A stretch of DNA of 64,000 nt from Vitis vinifera (lineage: Eukaryota > Streptophyta > Magnoliopsida > Vitales > Vitaceae): positions 1,224,501 to 1,288,500 of the forward strand of contig NC_081809.1 in assembly GCF_030704535.1 (NCBI RefSeq). The letters run 5' to 3'. Position numbers and translations under genes: made by a program. The notes beneath the pieces were generated by a model that saw only the letters and a list, made by a program, of their open reading frames with translations, made no database searches and had not been told where the DNA came from. Positions 10,440-21,046 of this stretch are shown piece by piece. Numbering within the stretch: the stretch's first letter is position 1; each line of letters begins with the position of its first letter.

Positions 10440-11885
10440 TCATAGCCATGCCGGTAGCCATTTCTGGCCATCCACGAAGTCCACGGAGAGGTAAGGAGCA
10501 GCTTCTTCATCAGTGAGCTGTAAAGACCATGAAGCCCGGTTCTCTGTTTCTGCTCCTGGTCCATAGCATTTGTACTCCGCTTGGAATAGGTTCCTGTTCC
10601 AATTTACAGTCAATATATAATCTGATAAGTTGTTCATAAAAAGAAGATTGAAGATGGGTTTTGGGTTTAAGGTTTAATTTTTTCTTACTCGGTGCTGCCA
10701 GTATAGCTCCATTTGGTCCAGCCCTGCGGGACTATTGTCCTAGACATATAAACCTTCGCAAAAACCGCTCTAGAATGGGAGCCTTTGGCTCTACCCAAGT
10801 ATACTCCTCCAATGCCATACACTTTCCCTTTCACAAACACAAACCCACTGTTATCTTCTCCACTTTGCCTGTTCTGAGCTGTGATGGATCCTGAGATCTT
10901 CACCCTTTGGTCTGCAATCACGAATATCTCACAGTTCTGCGTTCACCCAGAGAGTGAGAGGATTAAGAACAAAAACACAGTTTCAAGAATCATGACGGGG
11001 TTTTTTTGGATTGCGTTAAAGCTTAAAACTCACATGGAAGATGGATCTTCCGCGGCCAAAGATGAAATCAACTGAGCCCTGGATGTAGCAGTTGTGGTAG
11101 AAGTGCCTGCCTTTGTAATCAAAGAGAGTGTTGTGGGTACTGTAGAAGGAGCAGTGGTAGAATGCTACCATCTCCGCCCCCACATATGCTGCCACTGACT
11201 GGTTCTGTGAGGTCTGGGCGACCCCGGTCGGAGCATCATTCTGTAAAACCGTATACATAGAATTAATATCGAATCGAATCTAATCAACCATCTTTATCAA
11301 TGGAGTCATGGAGATCAGTGGAGAAGAAGCAACGGACCTTGAAGCTGATACCAAAGATAACAACATGGGGGGCTTTAACTTTGAAAGTTGCAGACTCTAT
11401 GTTGTCCTTGGAGCTTTGGGACCAAACGATGGAAGTCCTGCCTCTCCCATTTCCTCTCAGGAAGATATAAGGCTTGTTCTCTGGTATGTGAACCTTCTCT
11501 CTGTGAATCACAATTAAAAAGCATTCCACATTAGGGAAATTTAAAATAAGGGTTTTTTTTTTTCTTTTAATTATAGAATTGGTTTGAAGGAAAGGGAAGA
11601 AACAAATTACTTGTACACCCCTTTTCTGATATGGATGATAGTCCACTTGCCATTCCCTTCAGGAACAGAGTCAATGGCAGCTTGAACAGAAGTGAAGTCT
11701 CCTCTGCCATTGATATCGACCTTGATCGTGTGGTTGGCACCAATCTTTTTCGTCAAGAGAGGAGAATCTAACACTGTTGTATTGAGATTGGGGGATTTGT
11801 TATGTGCTGCATGGGATGCAGGGATGGAGACGGAGACAATGACCAGAAAGGCAATGTGAATGGCTTGAAGGAATGGTGAAGACAT
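10440..11885 (-). CDS. Pectin methylesterase family protein (active site altered)
   Basis: Five exons on the minus strand: 11885-11611, 11500-11338, 11240-11034, 10936-10689 and 10593-10440, giving 348 residues. A signal peptide (ending near SHAAH) precedes a single pectinesterase domain with no inhibitor-like pro-region, so it is a group 2 type enzyme. Conserved blocks: IKVDINGRGDFTSVQAAIDS, GVYKEKV, the oxyanion Gln in NQSVAAYV, QGSVDFIFG with the nucleophile Asp, and YLGRAKGSHSR with the catalytic-loop Arg. Family members de-esterify wall homogalacturonan. Oddly, the usual QDTL block reads STHNTL, so the general-acid Asp is Asn and the preceding Gln is His, and the Trp of LGRPW is Lys. Frame, splice sites and the rest of the fold are intact. 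It may therefore be weakly active or non-catalytic. Confidence 0.9.
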
Positions 11886-14800
11886 GGTTTCCAGGAGGAG
11901 CAGAAGCTGAATTGTTTGGATATGGAAAGGGAGCTTGTAGGAGATGAAGTTTTGATGGAGTTTTTGGGAGATCTCAAAGTGAAAAACATTGTGTTCATTT
12001 TAGGGGAGAGGTTGTTTGGAAGGTAAAATTGGAGGTTATTGAATTGAATGGCGTCTCTGTTTTGGAGGGCCTCCAACGGTTTCTTTTGTGGTTGATGTGC
12101 TCTGTTTTTGTTTTGATCTCTCTGCATGACATCTCTCTCATTCGTCCACAACTAGATGTGGTTGAATTTTATAACTCTGGAATTCCATCAAACACTTCAA
12201 TTATTTTTAAGACTTTCTAAATAAGGGTATCATGCTATATCCAAAAATGGAACATGCCCCATCATTATTAGTTGAAAATGGGGATATGGCGCTACCTTTT
12301 TGCCATAGATGAGAATTCATAGTTGGGATGACTTACCTTAAACATGGGTTATATATATGATAGAAGACGAGGGGCTTATTTGGGCACATTATGGAAAATA
12401 GTTTTTAAAAATAGTTATCAATTATTTGGGCACATTTTAAACATGGGTTATCTAATTTTTTCTTTGTTAATTTTCAATGGGCCCAAGTCTCGGTGTTGCG
12501 ACTCTAAATAATGATTAAATTGACCAAGTTAAGTAATTTACATCCAAATTCCATAAGTTATTACTAAATCACAAGATATTGACTCATGTGTCAAACTTTA
12601 GACTATCATTGTGGAAACAAATATAACTTGATGATATTTTTAAACCATGAATGCCATGGGCTTAGAAGGTTGCTTCTATGAAAACTATGTTTGGGAAAAA
12701 AGAAAAGATTTCTTTTTCAAATAAAATCTTTCTCCATAATAAACATGTTTAGGGTTTAGAATTCGAGTAGGTTGAGATGGAACACCCTTATCCCAAATTC
12801 AAGGTAAAGTAGGCTAATGGGTTGCCATCCTCATTTACAAATAAATATTGTCCTTGTCTCATCAATGCAAATCTAAACCCTAGATCATCCATGAATTTGA
12901 ACCCTTCTCAAGGTCAATCCTCAAACCAAAATCTTAACAAATCCATTGTTTCATCTTCTTCGATTTCAAGGCTTTGACATTCTTATCAAGTTATGCCTAT
13001 GAAAAAAAGGCTTTTATTTTTTTTTATAATTTTAAAAAGGTTAGAGCACCCTTAGGGGAATTGTAGTGGCATCACAAGCAATGTTCTAGATAATTAGGTA
13101 CTTTGCACATATTTAGGACCAATGACAAATATGATTGGGCGATGGATGGAAATGATGAGGCCTAACGATTAGTTCAACGTTACTTACAAATAGTTTTCAG
13201 GATTAAGACTAAAGTAAGAGTAACGTGAAATTCATTTCAAAGATGAGTTTTAACTGCTGTATGGGAGGAAGAAGAAATGGGGCAATCAAAGTGGGGAAAG
13301 ATTCGAATCCAAACATAAGGGTTCTAAGGCTAATGTTTGGAAAAATAATTCTTTATGGGAAGAAGTTTTTATTATTTTTTTAATATTTGAAGGACAATTT
13401 TCAAAATTCACATTTGGAGTAAGTTAGTAGAAAACGTACATACCCCAAATCCAATTCAGGTTTTGAAGATGTTTCCAAATCCATTCCATTCCCAATTATA
13501 ATATTTCCATACTTATCCCAATGGGTCGAGCCTGGTCGGGCCAAGCAACCCAAATAACCTGCAAAACTTCCATCCCTAAACATGTTTAGGAGGGATGAGA
13601 ATTCCACCATCTCAGACCAGTTGGAGATTGAAATAAATGAAGAATGGAGTAACGGGGACCAGGGGTATTTATCATTGAATTGGATGATGTTAATATTGAG
13701 AAATGTTGCCCATAACATATGATGAAGCATGAAAGAGACTCTTAATAATAAGGTCCAAACTATGGAGTATGAAAGCCCATAATCAATGCTCCATCTGAGG
13801 AATTTATATGGAAAGAATTTAATATTCTCGTCTCTCATTCTATTAGTCGTTAACTATGGAGCATTAAGTTTCAGAATTATTAGTCTGTCTTTGCAATTTC
13901 TATGGAAAGGGGGTAATATTCTCTTTTCTCATTCTATTGCTCTTTAATGTAGTTAATAATATTCCAAAATTTAATGCTGAATTATCACAGTACGAATTAT
14001 TGCCTGTGGAGATGGATAAATGGATTTAGGTAATGTTTGACTTTTTGTCTTAAATCCTAAATCTTAATTTAAGTCAGAATAAAGTAAAATGTTTAGAGGG
14101 CGTTTGTTTTTTTTACTTTTTATTTAAAATAATTTATTTTTTGAATTTAGGTGGTTTGTTTTTCTACTTTTTCATCATTTATTATAAACCTTTTAAAAAA
14201 ATCAAAATATTTAACTTTTAAAAAAAATCAAAATATTTAACTTTTTCGAAAAAAAAATAAAAAAATATTGGTTTTTCTTTACTTTTTAATACTTAATAGA
14301 AATAAAATACTACAAAAACAAACAACCTAATATTTAATACTATTAAATATTAAGTTTCTACTTAAAATTAAACAAAAAAACAAACACCACATATTTATTA
14401 TGATATTACATGTTAAATTATTTGTTTTTACCTATAAAAGTATTTGAGACAAATTTGTCCTAAAAAATATTTATTTTATATAATTAAGATAGAATATTTT
14501 AAAAATAAAAATAAAAATAATGGAATATGTTTCCAAGTATCTCAAAATCTTAAAATAATGGAATATTTTCATTATTGACAAATCAATTGATAATCAATTT
14601 TTTAGTGAAAGAAGTTTTTTTTCTTTACTCTTTTCCTTTTCTTAGACTTTATATTTACATATACTCTCATATGAATCTAGATAATTAGCAAGATGGGAAT
14701 TCGTAAGAACAAAATAAATAAGGCAAACACAAATAAATGGGGTAGTAGAAAATTTGACTTTCGTTGTTCTTTTGTATTCAACATTTTTAACAAACAAATA

Positions 14801-15713
14801 GATTATAGCATTTCATGTTGGATCAATAAATTATTGAGCTGAGTTGGATTTGAACCAACAAAGACATATTGTAAATGAATTGACAATCCTTCCTCATTAA
14901 CCGCTCAAGCATCAAACCCAATAATAATCAATTTTAGGATTATCGATAATCTATGGTCAACTTCTTTTCTTCTTATTCCTAACAAAAGTCGAATCTTCAT
15001 CGCTTCCTTAAAAAAGAGATGTCATGAACCCCTAAATGATGAGAACATGCTTCCTTGATTGTCATCATACTAAGATGATAGTATTAATGGTTTTTTTGAA
15101 ATTGTTAATATAATGTAATGATATAACTATATTTGAAGGATCTTTCCTTCTTTCATGATTTCATAGAATCTTTTGATTCATCATTTGGATTCACGAATCA
15201 ATCATTCTAATCGACATTCTGTATATAAATTAATAGTTCTATTTTATATTAAAAAGTTTTATAATAGCTAAATCATCAAAGCATTTAATAGATGCGTTTT
15301 TCATAACAATTGTCCGATCAAGTTTTGATAATTTTATTTGAAAATCAATTAATTTCAAAGAGAATAGGTCAAATTTTTTTACAACATTCTATATCATACA
15401 TCTTTTTTTTTTTTGATAGGATATATCATACATCTTATAGTCTTATTCTAATTGTTATCATTTGCACTATCCATTTCAAATTTAAGAGCAATCGTGCATG
15501 ACACCCTACCCCTAGTCCATGAACTTTTTAGGCATTAATGAGGTGAGGGTACCCGTGCATTTTTCAACCATCATCAACATCACAACCATTGTTACGTGAC
15601 CTAAGCCATGATACATGCACAAAAAAAAAATATATAAAAAATGATGCGTTAATTGGTTTTCTGAGACGCCTGTACTGAGTTGGATCCAAGCAGACCGCCA
15701 ATTCTTCTCCGCT
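11886..15713. other. Divergent intergenic region, no gene recognised
   Basis: About 3.8 kb between the pectinesterase and peroxidase genes, which are transcribed away from each other, so both promoters are here. The left end contains the pectinesterase 5' UTR. A 145-codon minus-strand open frame at 13401-13838 has no recognisable domain and no clear promoter; its GC-richer core may be a decayed repeat. AT-rich MITE-like sequence occupies 14098-14390. I see nothing else that can be named. Confidence 0.5.
14098..14390. mobile_element. Nested MITE-like inverted-repeat elements
   Basis: The outer ends GGGCGTTTGTTTTTTTTAC (from 14098) and, at the right end, CAAACACCAC (to 14390) are imperfect inverted repeats. 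Inside, GGTGGTTTGTTTTTCTAC (from 14150) pairs with CTACAAAAACAAACAACC (ending 14327), with TA on both outer sides. The AT-rich interior and lack of coding suggest small non-autonomous DNA transposons, one inside another. The superfamily is unresolved. Confidence 0.45.
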
Positions 15714-15721
15714 TTTAAATA
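15714..15721 (+). promoter_or_regulatory. Possible TATA box of the peroxidase gene
   Basis: TTTAAATA lies 72 bp before the peroxidase ATG at 15793. It is a variant TATA sequence in a suitable position; no better candidate is nearby. Confidence 0.45.
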
Positions 15722-15792
15722 GCCATTACTCAAAGGACTTAATTCTCACGAGTTCTGTTCTGAGTTCTAGCCGATCATCAGCAATAAAGAAT

Positions 15793-16965
15793 ATGGATCA
15801 TCTGAAAAAACTAAGTACTGTTCTGTGCTTTCTGCTCTTACAGTTTGGGGTTGAAGGCAGAGGACTTTCGTATAGTATTTACCAGAAATCATGCCCCCAA
15901 GTTGAGGACATTGTTCGAGCTGCCCTTGGACCCATATTTCTCTCTGATCCCAGCTCCCCTCCAGCTTTCTTGAGGCTCCTCTTCCATGACTGCCAAGTTC
16001 AGGTCTCTTTCTTATGATCTTATCCCCCTCAAGCTATACATTAGGCTGATGAGAGAGATCATTTCATTTTTCAATTTTTAATTAACTGCTTTGAATTTTT
16101 TGATTCACAGGGCTGTGATGCTTCCATCCTTGTCGATCCAGCTGGTGGGAAAACGCCATTGGAGATGGCTTCAAGCAAGAACTTCGGAGTGAGGAAAAGG
16201 GAGTCGATCAGCCTCATTAAATCAGTGGTGGAAGCTCAATGTCCTGGTACAGTTTCTTGTGCTGACATCCTCGTAATGGCGGCGAGAGATGCGGTTGCCT
16301 TCTCCGGAGGGCCATGGATTAAGGTCCCGTTTGGAAGGAGGGATTCGTCCCGTGCTACCAGCTATAAACTAGCGGATGCTTTGCTCCCTCCGGCGAACGT
16401 CGATGTCAATGGCCTGCTTCAGATCTTCACCCAGAAGGGAATGACCATAAAAGAAGCTGTTGCCATCATTGGTAGTATTATAATGTTATGACACAAAGTC
16501 TTCATACCGTCCATTTGCATGCTGTGAGAAAGTTATAAACACGGTGCCATTTTTGCAGGGGCGCATACCATAGGAATAACGCATTGTTTGAATATTAGGG
16601 ATCGGCTGCAGAGGCCAGAAGGAGGTGGCAGGGCCAGAGGAATGGAGCCAGGGTTCGAAGCATTCCTGAGGTTGAGCTGCCCAGAAGGATCTTTGATCTC
16701 AAATTCAACCTTTGTTGTGAATGATCCAAGTGCTTTTACCTTTGACAATCATTACTATTCTAACGCAATGCACGGCCGTGGCATACTGAGGGTCGATGCA
16801 GAAGTGTCGTCAGACTCTAGAACAGCTCCGATTGTGTCGAGTTTTGCAGCTGATCAGAGTGAATTCTTTCGGTATTTCGCTTCTGCCTTCGTGAAACTGT
16901 CTACTTCGGGTGTTCTAACTGGAAATCAGGGTGTTATTAGAAAGAGCTGCAATAGATTAGATTGA
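15793..16965 (+). CDS. Class III peroxidase (PER29-like)
   Basis: Three exons, 15793-16002, 16111-16471 and 16559-16965, giving 325 residues. The signal peptide (LCFLLLQFGVEG) precedes YSIYQKSCPQVEDIVR. The distal haem site is LRLLFHDC with Arg and catalytic His, followed by QVQGCDASILVDP. The proximal haem ligand is in GAHTIGITHC, and FGRRDSS and ADQSEFF are family blocks. The unusual HDCQVQGCD (most class III peroxidases have HDCFVNGCD) and the end NQGVIRKSCNRLD match Arabidopsis PER29. Class III peroxidases use H2O2 to oxidise phenolics in the wall or vacuole, acting in cross-linking or lignification. Family cysteines and the signal peptide are present and the frame is intact. The intron positions flanking the two haem blocks are typical of the family. 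Confidence 0.93.
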
Positions 16966-17622
16966 GAAGTTACAAGCTGGTATGTATTCTAGGGTGCTCT
17001 GTTCTGTGTAGCATGCTCAATGTTTAGTAAGAAATGTTTATGTTTTGTGGCTGAAACTTCTTAAAAAGTTCAGAAATCTCTTTGCTTGTGGTATCTCTCA
17101 GATCACTTTCCAAATGGGTTTGTCGTTTGTTCGATAAATTGTAAAAAAATAAGACATTGGAGTCGGGCCAGCACAAGCTGGGACTCAACCTGGTGCAATA
17201 TAATAGGCCATTCTCAGTGCTCATGGTACAATTTAGCCATTCCTACAGAATTACAGAAGAATGGTGTGGGACAAGTGTTCTCCAAACTACTGTTTTCCAA
17301 CTACTCTTTGTAAACTTTCGTAAAACGGAAAATGGTATGCACGCTTTCGTGAAATGGAAAATGGTAAGTTATAGTATCTCTTGGTATCATTTCCAAGTCA
17401 CCGTGTCAGACAGAGCTCATCTTGGTCCTGACGGAGTGATCCCATATGAGTTATATGTTTGCCTTCAATGAACAAAAAATCTTGAATCTAGGAAAGACAC
17501 ATAGAGGGAAGCCCCTCACAGTATGCATTGAACAAAAAAATCCTAACCATTGAATGTAAATACTAAAATCAAGGCTCTTCAACGCGAGTACAAAAAAATT
17601 AGACCCAAATATAAAAACAAGA
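16966..17622. other. Peroxidase 3' UTR and intergenic DNA
   Basis: This holds the 3' UTR and downstream sequence up to the first foldback element. The open frames are short and have no family resemblance. Two close copies of a CGTAAAACGGAAAATGGTA / CGTGAAATGGAAAATGGTA segment occur near 17318-17365. Confidence 0.45.
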
Positions 17623-17740
17623 ATAAATAGGGAGCTTTGACCCAAAATAATGCTTTTTAAAAAAAAATTCCAAAAAATAAAGTGGTTTTGAAAATAATGC
17701 CCGATCTAATGCGTTTGTGCCACATAAGCCGCCACGTCAT

Positions 17741-17938
17741 AAAACCGTAGTTGGTGACTACGGTTTTATTTTTCTAAAGTGTTTAGAAACCGTAGTTACC
17801 AACCACGGTTTTAACTTTTAAGTTTAAAGCCGTAGTTGGTGACTACGGCTTTGACTTTTTTTTTAAATGGTCAAAGCCGCAGTTGGTGACTACGGCTTTG
17901 ACTGGTCAAAGCCGTAGTCACCAACTGCGGTTTTAACT
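17741..17938. repeat. Cluster of five short hairpin repeats in the left MULE arm
   Basis: Variants of CCGTAGTTGGTGACTACGG occur five times in about 200 bp. The first (17741-17767) is a perfect hairpin with the 11-bp stem AAAACCGTAGT, the loop TGGTG and the stem ACTACGGTTTT. Other copies start with GCCGTAGT or GCCGCAGT. The mirrored cluster lies in the right arm at about 19291-19488. They are likely subterminal transposase-binding or structural repeats. Confidence 0.8.
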
Positions 17939-18521
17939 TTATATATATTTATATATAACTTTAATTTTTTTAATAAAAATATTATATTATTTTGATTTTA
18001 AATATACTTATTTCATTATTTTAAAAATTATAATATACGAAATTAAATAATTGATATTTTTAATTTGATATAAAAATATATTTTTGAATTTTATTAAAAT
18101 AATAGGCACTATATTTAATATAAATATAATTAATTAATTAAAATAAAATATAATAAATTATATTTATTTAAAATAAATAAATTATAAATGCCTATTTAGA
18201 AAAATAAAAAAGTAATATAAATTATTATATTAATTAATAATTTTTTATATATTATATATAAGTGGTATATAATACCTCTCACACACACATATAAAAGTCT
18301 AATTTAAGTTTAAAATTTATCACATTTTTATTTAAATATATAAATAAATATTATTAAAACATTTGACACTATATTTAATATAAATATAATTATTTAATTA
18401 AAATTAAATATAAATAAAATATAATAAATTATGTTTATTTAAAATAAATAAATTATAAATGCCTATTTGGAGAAAAAAATAATATAAATTATTATATTAA
18501 TTAATAATTTTTTTATATATT

Positions 18522-18707
18522 ATATGTAAATAGTATATAATATGGCCGGAAGATGGGCAACTAAGTCTCCCATGTAAGGCTCCCATAAAACCTGTTAAAA
18601 TCAACATTTGAGATTAATACTGAGTATAGGTTTAAATGGTTAACAATAACACATTACATCTTATATGTACCTGGTCATGGGTCTGTGCATCTAACTGGTC
18701 TCGATAA
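18522..18707. other. Unpaired centre of the MULE element
   Basis: A 186-bp single-copy spacer between the inverted arms, with more mixed base composition (GGCCGGAAGATGGGCAACTA) than the AT-rich arms. It contains no open frame of note and no gene fragment that I recognise. Confidence 0.6.
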
Positions 18708-19729
18708 AATATATAAAAAAATTATTAATTAATATAATAATTTATATTATTTTTTTCTCCAAATAGGCATTTATAATTTATTTATTTTAAATAAACATAA
18801 TTTATTATATTTTATTTATATTTAATTTTAATTAAATAATTATATTTATATTAAATATAGTGTCAAATGTTTTAATAATATTTATTTATATATTTAAATA
18901 AAAATGTGATAAATTTTAAACTTAAATTAGACTTTTATATGTGTGTGTGAGAGGTATTATATACCACTTATATATAATATATAAAAAATTATTAATTAAT
19001 ATAATAATTTATATTACTTTTTTATTTTTCTAAATAGGCATTTATAATTTATTTATTTTAAATAAATATAATTTATTATATTTTATTTTAATTAATTAAT
19101 TATATTTATATTAAATATAGTGCCTATTATTTTAATAAAATTCAAAAATATATTTTTATATCAAATTAAAAATATCAATTATTTAATTTCGTATATTATA
19201 ATTTTAAAATAATGAAATAAGTATATTTAAAATCAAAATAATATAATATTTTTATTAAAAAAATTAAAGTTATATATAAATATATATAAAGTTAAAACCG
19301 CAGTTGGTGACTACGGCTTTGACCAGTCAAAGCCGTAGTCACCAACTGCGGCTTTGACCATTTAAAAAAAAAAGTCAAAGCCGTAGTCACCAACTACGGC
19401 TTTAAACTTAAAAGTTAAAACCGTGGTTGGTAACTACGGTTTCTAAACACTTTAGAAAAATAAAACCGTAGTCACCAACTACGGTTTTATAACGTGGCGG
19501 CTTATGTGGCACAAACGCATTAGATCGGGCATTATTTTCAAAACCACTTTATTTTTTGGAATTTTTTTTTAAAAAGCATTATTTTGGGTCAAAGCTCATA
19601 AATAGGATTAAAATATAAACAATAGAACTTAAAAATATATATTATCTAATTAATAATATTTTTCTATAGGTATTGAAAAAAATCTATTTCAATATTGTTG
19701 TCTAATCATCCATAAACCCATTGAAATAA

Positions 19730-21037
19730 GGGAAATTTGTGTTTTGATGAGACTATTAGGGAAATATATGGTTTTCGAAACCCAACTTTATGAAATCTAA
19801 AAATCAATTTTTAATATGAAAAATTATATATTTTTTATGCACTTTGAGTCAGTTGTATATTTTGTGTTGAGATTGCTTTTTTCTTTTCTTCTCCTATACC
19901 CACCATCTGTCTCTCCCTCCCTCCCCAGTGAAACCGATCGGCACTTTGCCGGCGTCATCACCGGTCTCCCCCTCTCTCCCTTTCCCTTCCCTCTTTCTCT
20001 TTCTTTCCTTCCCTTTCGACATCACCAAGAGAGAAGGCGGTGGCAATGATGGAGAACCAGGACTGAAGGGAAGAAGGCGCAACTGGTTGCCATTGACGGC
20101 GGCAACCAGCAATTCTCGCGGTCATTGACGACAATGGCGATGGAAGCACCAACATAGGGAGAGACATCGAGGAGGGGTGGGTTGGTATTCCTGATTATGG
20201 AGGATCCATGGTGGGTTCTATTGTTTATCCTCAAAAGGGCTCTTTAGGGTGTGTGCCTTTTGAGGGTGACAAGCCCTTCAAGTCTCGCTCCTCTCCCACC
20301 ACTGTTCTTCTTCTTGACCGTAAAGGTATTCCAGATTCATCCCTCTTCTTTAATTCTTGTTTGTTTGTTGGGAATTTGATTTAGTACTATAAGAGAATCC
20401 ATTTCTCAATGATGGGTGGGTCTTGCCTTTTCCTTCTCCTTCTTCGTTTGCCCTTATATTAGCTGAATTTGTATGGAGTTATTGCATTAATGGGTATTTT
20501 GTTTGGCTTCTGGATTTGGGTTTTTGATGCTTTGAATTTGAATTTTGCGATAACGGTGGTGCTCCCCTCTGGGTAGAGCTCCCCTTTCTCCTACACTGGT
20601 GTTTTCGTCGTCACCACCGTCGTCAATGACCACAAGAGTTGCTAGTTGTCATCATTAATGGCAACTAGTCGCGCCTTCTTCCCTCCGGCCCTGGTTCTCC
20701 ACCATTGCCACCGTCGTTTTCTCTCTTGATGATGTCAAAAATGAAGGAAAGAGAGAGAAAAAGAGGAAAGGGAAAGGGAAAGGGAGAGAGGGGGAGGCCA
20801 ATGATGATGCCAACAAAGTGTTGGCCGATTTCACTAGGGAGAGAGGAAGACGTGGATGGTGGGTACGGGAGGAAAAAAAAAAAAAAAAAGGGCAATCTCG
20901 GCACAAAATATGCAATCGGCTCAGAGTGCATAAAAAATATATAATTTTTCACATTAAAAATTGATTTTCAGATTTCATAAAATTGGGTTCCAAAACCATA
21001 TATTTTTTAAATGGTCCCATCAAAATATAAGTTTCTT
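19730..21037. mobile_element. Older foldback element carrying a captured gene fragment (Pack-MULE-like)
   Basis: Imperfect inverted arms, about 19730-20165 and 20575-21037, pair end to end. Shared blocks include AAAAATTATATATTTTTTAT, CCCCCTCTCTCCCTTTCCCT and GGGAAGAAGGCGC, with many substitutions and small gaps between arms. Possible 9-bp flanking repeats are TTGAAATAA (19721-19729) and TTAAAATAA (21038-21046), which differ at one base. This would fit a Mutator-like element, but the ends GGGAAATTTGTG and AAGAAACTTATA match imperfectly, so the superfamily call is tentative. The loop holds an exon piece of a vacuolar sorting receptor. Proline- and serine-rich open frames in both arms are translations of the same inverted repeat, not genes. 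The arm divergence makes it clearly older than its neighbour. Confidence 0.6.
20175..20325 (+). pseudogene. Captured fragment of a vacuolar sorting receptor gene (PA domain)
   Basis: One uninterrupted frame reads GWVGIPDYGGSMVGSIVYPQ, then KGSLGCVPFEGDKPFKSRSS, then PTTVLLLDRK. This matches the start of the protease-associated domain of plant vacuolar sorting receptors (pattern GxPxYGGxMxGxVxYP ... PTxxLLDRG). After DRK comes a plausible donor (AAAG|GTATTC), and the following 250 bases look like intron. Genomic DNA, not a spliced message, was therefore captured. It has no start codon and is cut off on both sides by the foldback arms, so it cannot make a receptor. The identification is from memory of the family. 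Confidence 0.65.
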
Positions 21038-21046
21038 TTAAAATAA

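Larger units (their letters stand above)
17632..19597. mobile_element. Non-autonomous Mutator-like (foldback TIR-MULE) element
   Basis: Two arms of about 890 bp, 17632-18521 and 18708-19597, are near-identical inverted repeats around a 186-bp centre. Inspection finds only isolated differences, such as C/T near 17739 and a one-base difference in an A run. The ends are GAGCTTTGACCC and its complement. The 9-bp direct repeat ATAAATAGG flanks the element exactly, at 17623-17631 and 19598-19606. A 9-bp target duplication with long terminal inverted repeats is the hallmark of the Mutator superfamily. No transposase is encoded, so it would need an autonomous partner. Each arm contains a duplicated AT-rich block of roughly 260 bp and a cluster of five short hairpins. 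Arm identity and the perfect target duplication point to recent insertion. Confidence 0.88.

Noticed and set aside
13401-13838. 145-codon minus-strand open frame
   Set aside because: No recognisable domain, no supporting splice or promoter signals; most likely chance or a decayed repeat.
17741-19488. Regularly spaced palindromic repeats that could be mistaken for a CRISPR array
   Set aside because: Spacing is irregular, units are hairpins mirrored in inverted arms, and the DNA is plant nuclear; they belong to the MULE.
19816-20952. Similar proline/serine-rich open frames on opposite strands (near 19816-20049 and 20952-20665), looking like a duplicated gene pair
   Set aside because: They are the two inverted arms of the foldback element read in the same relative direction; neither has a known domain.
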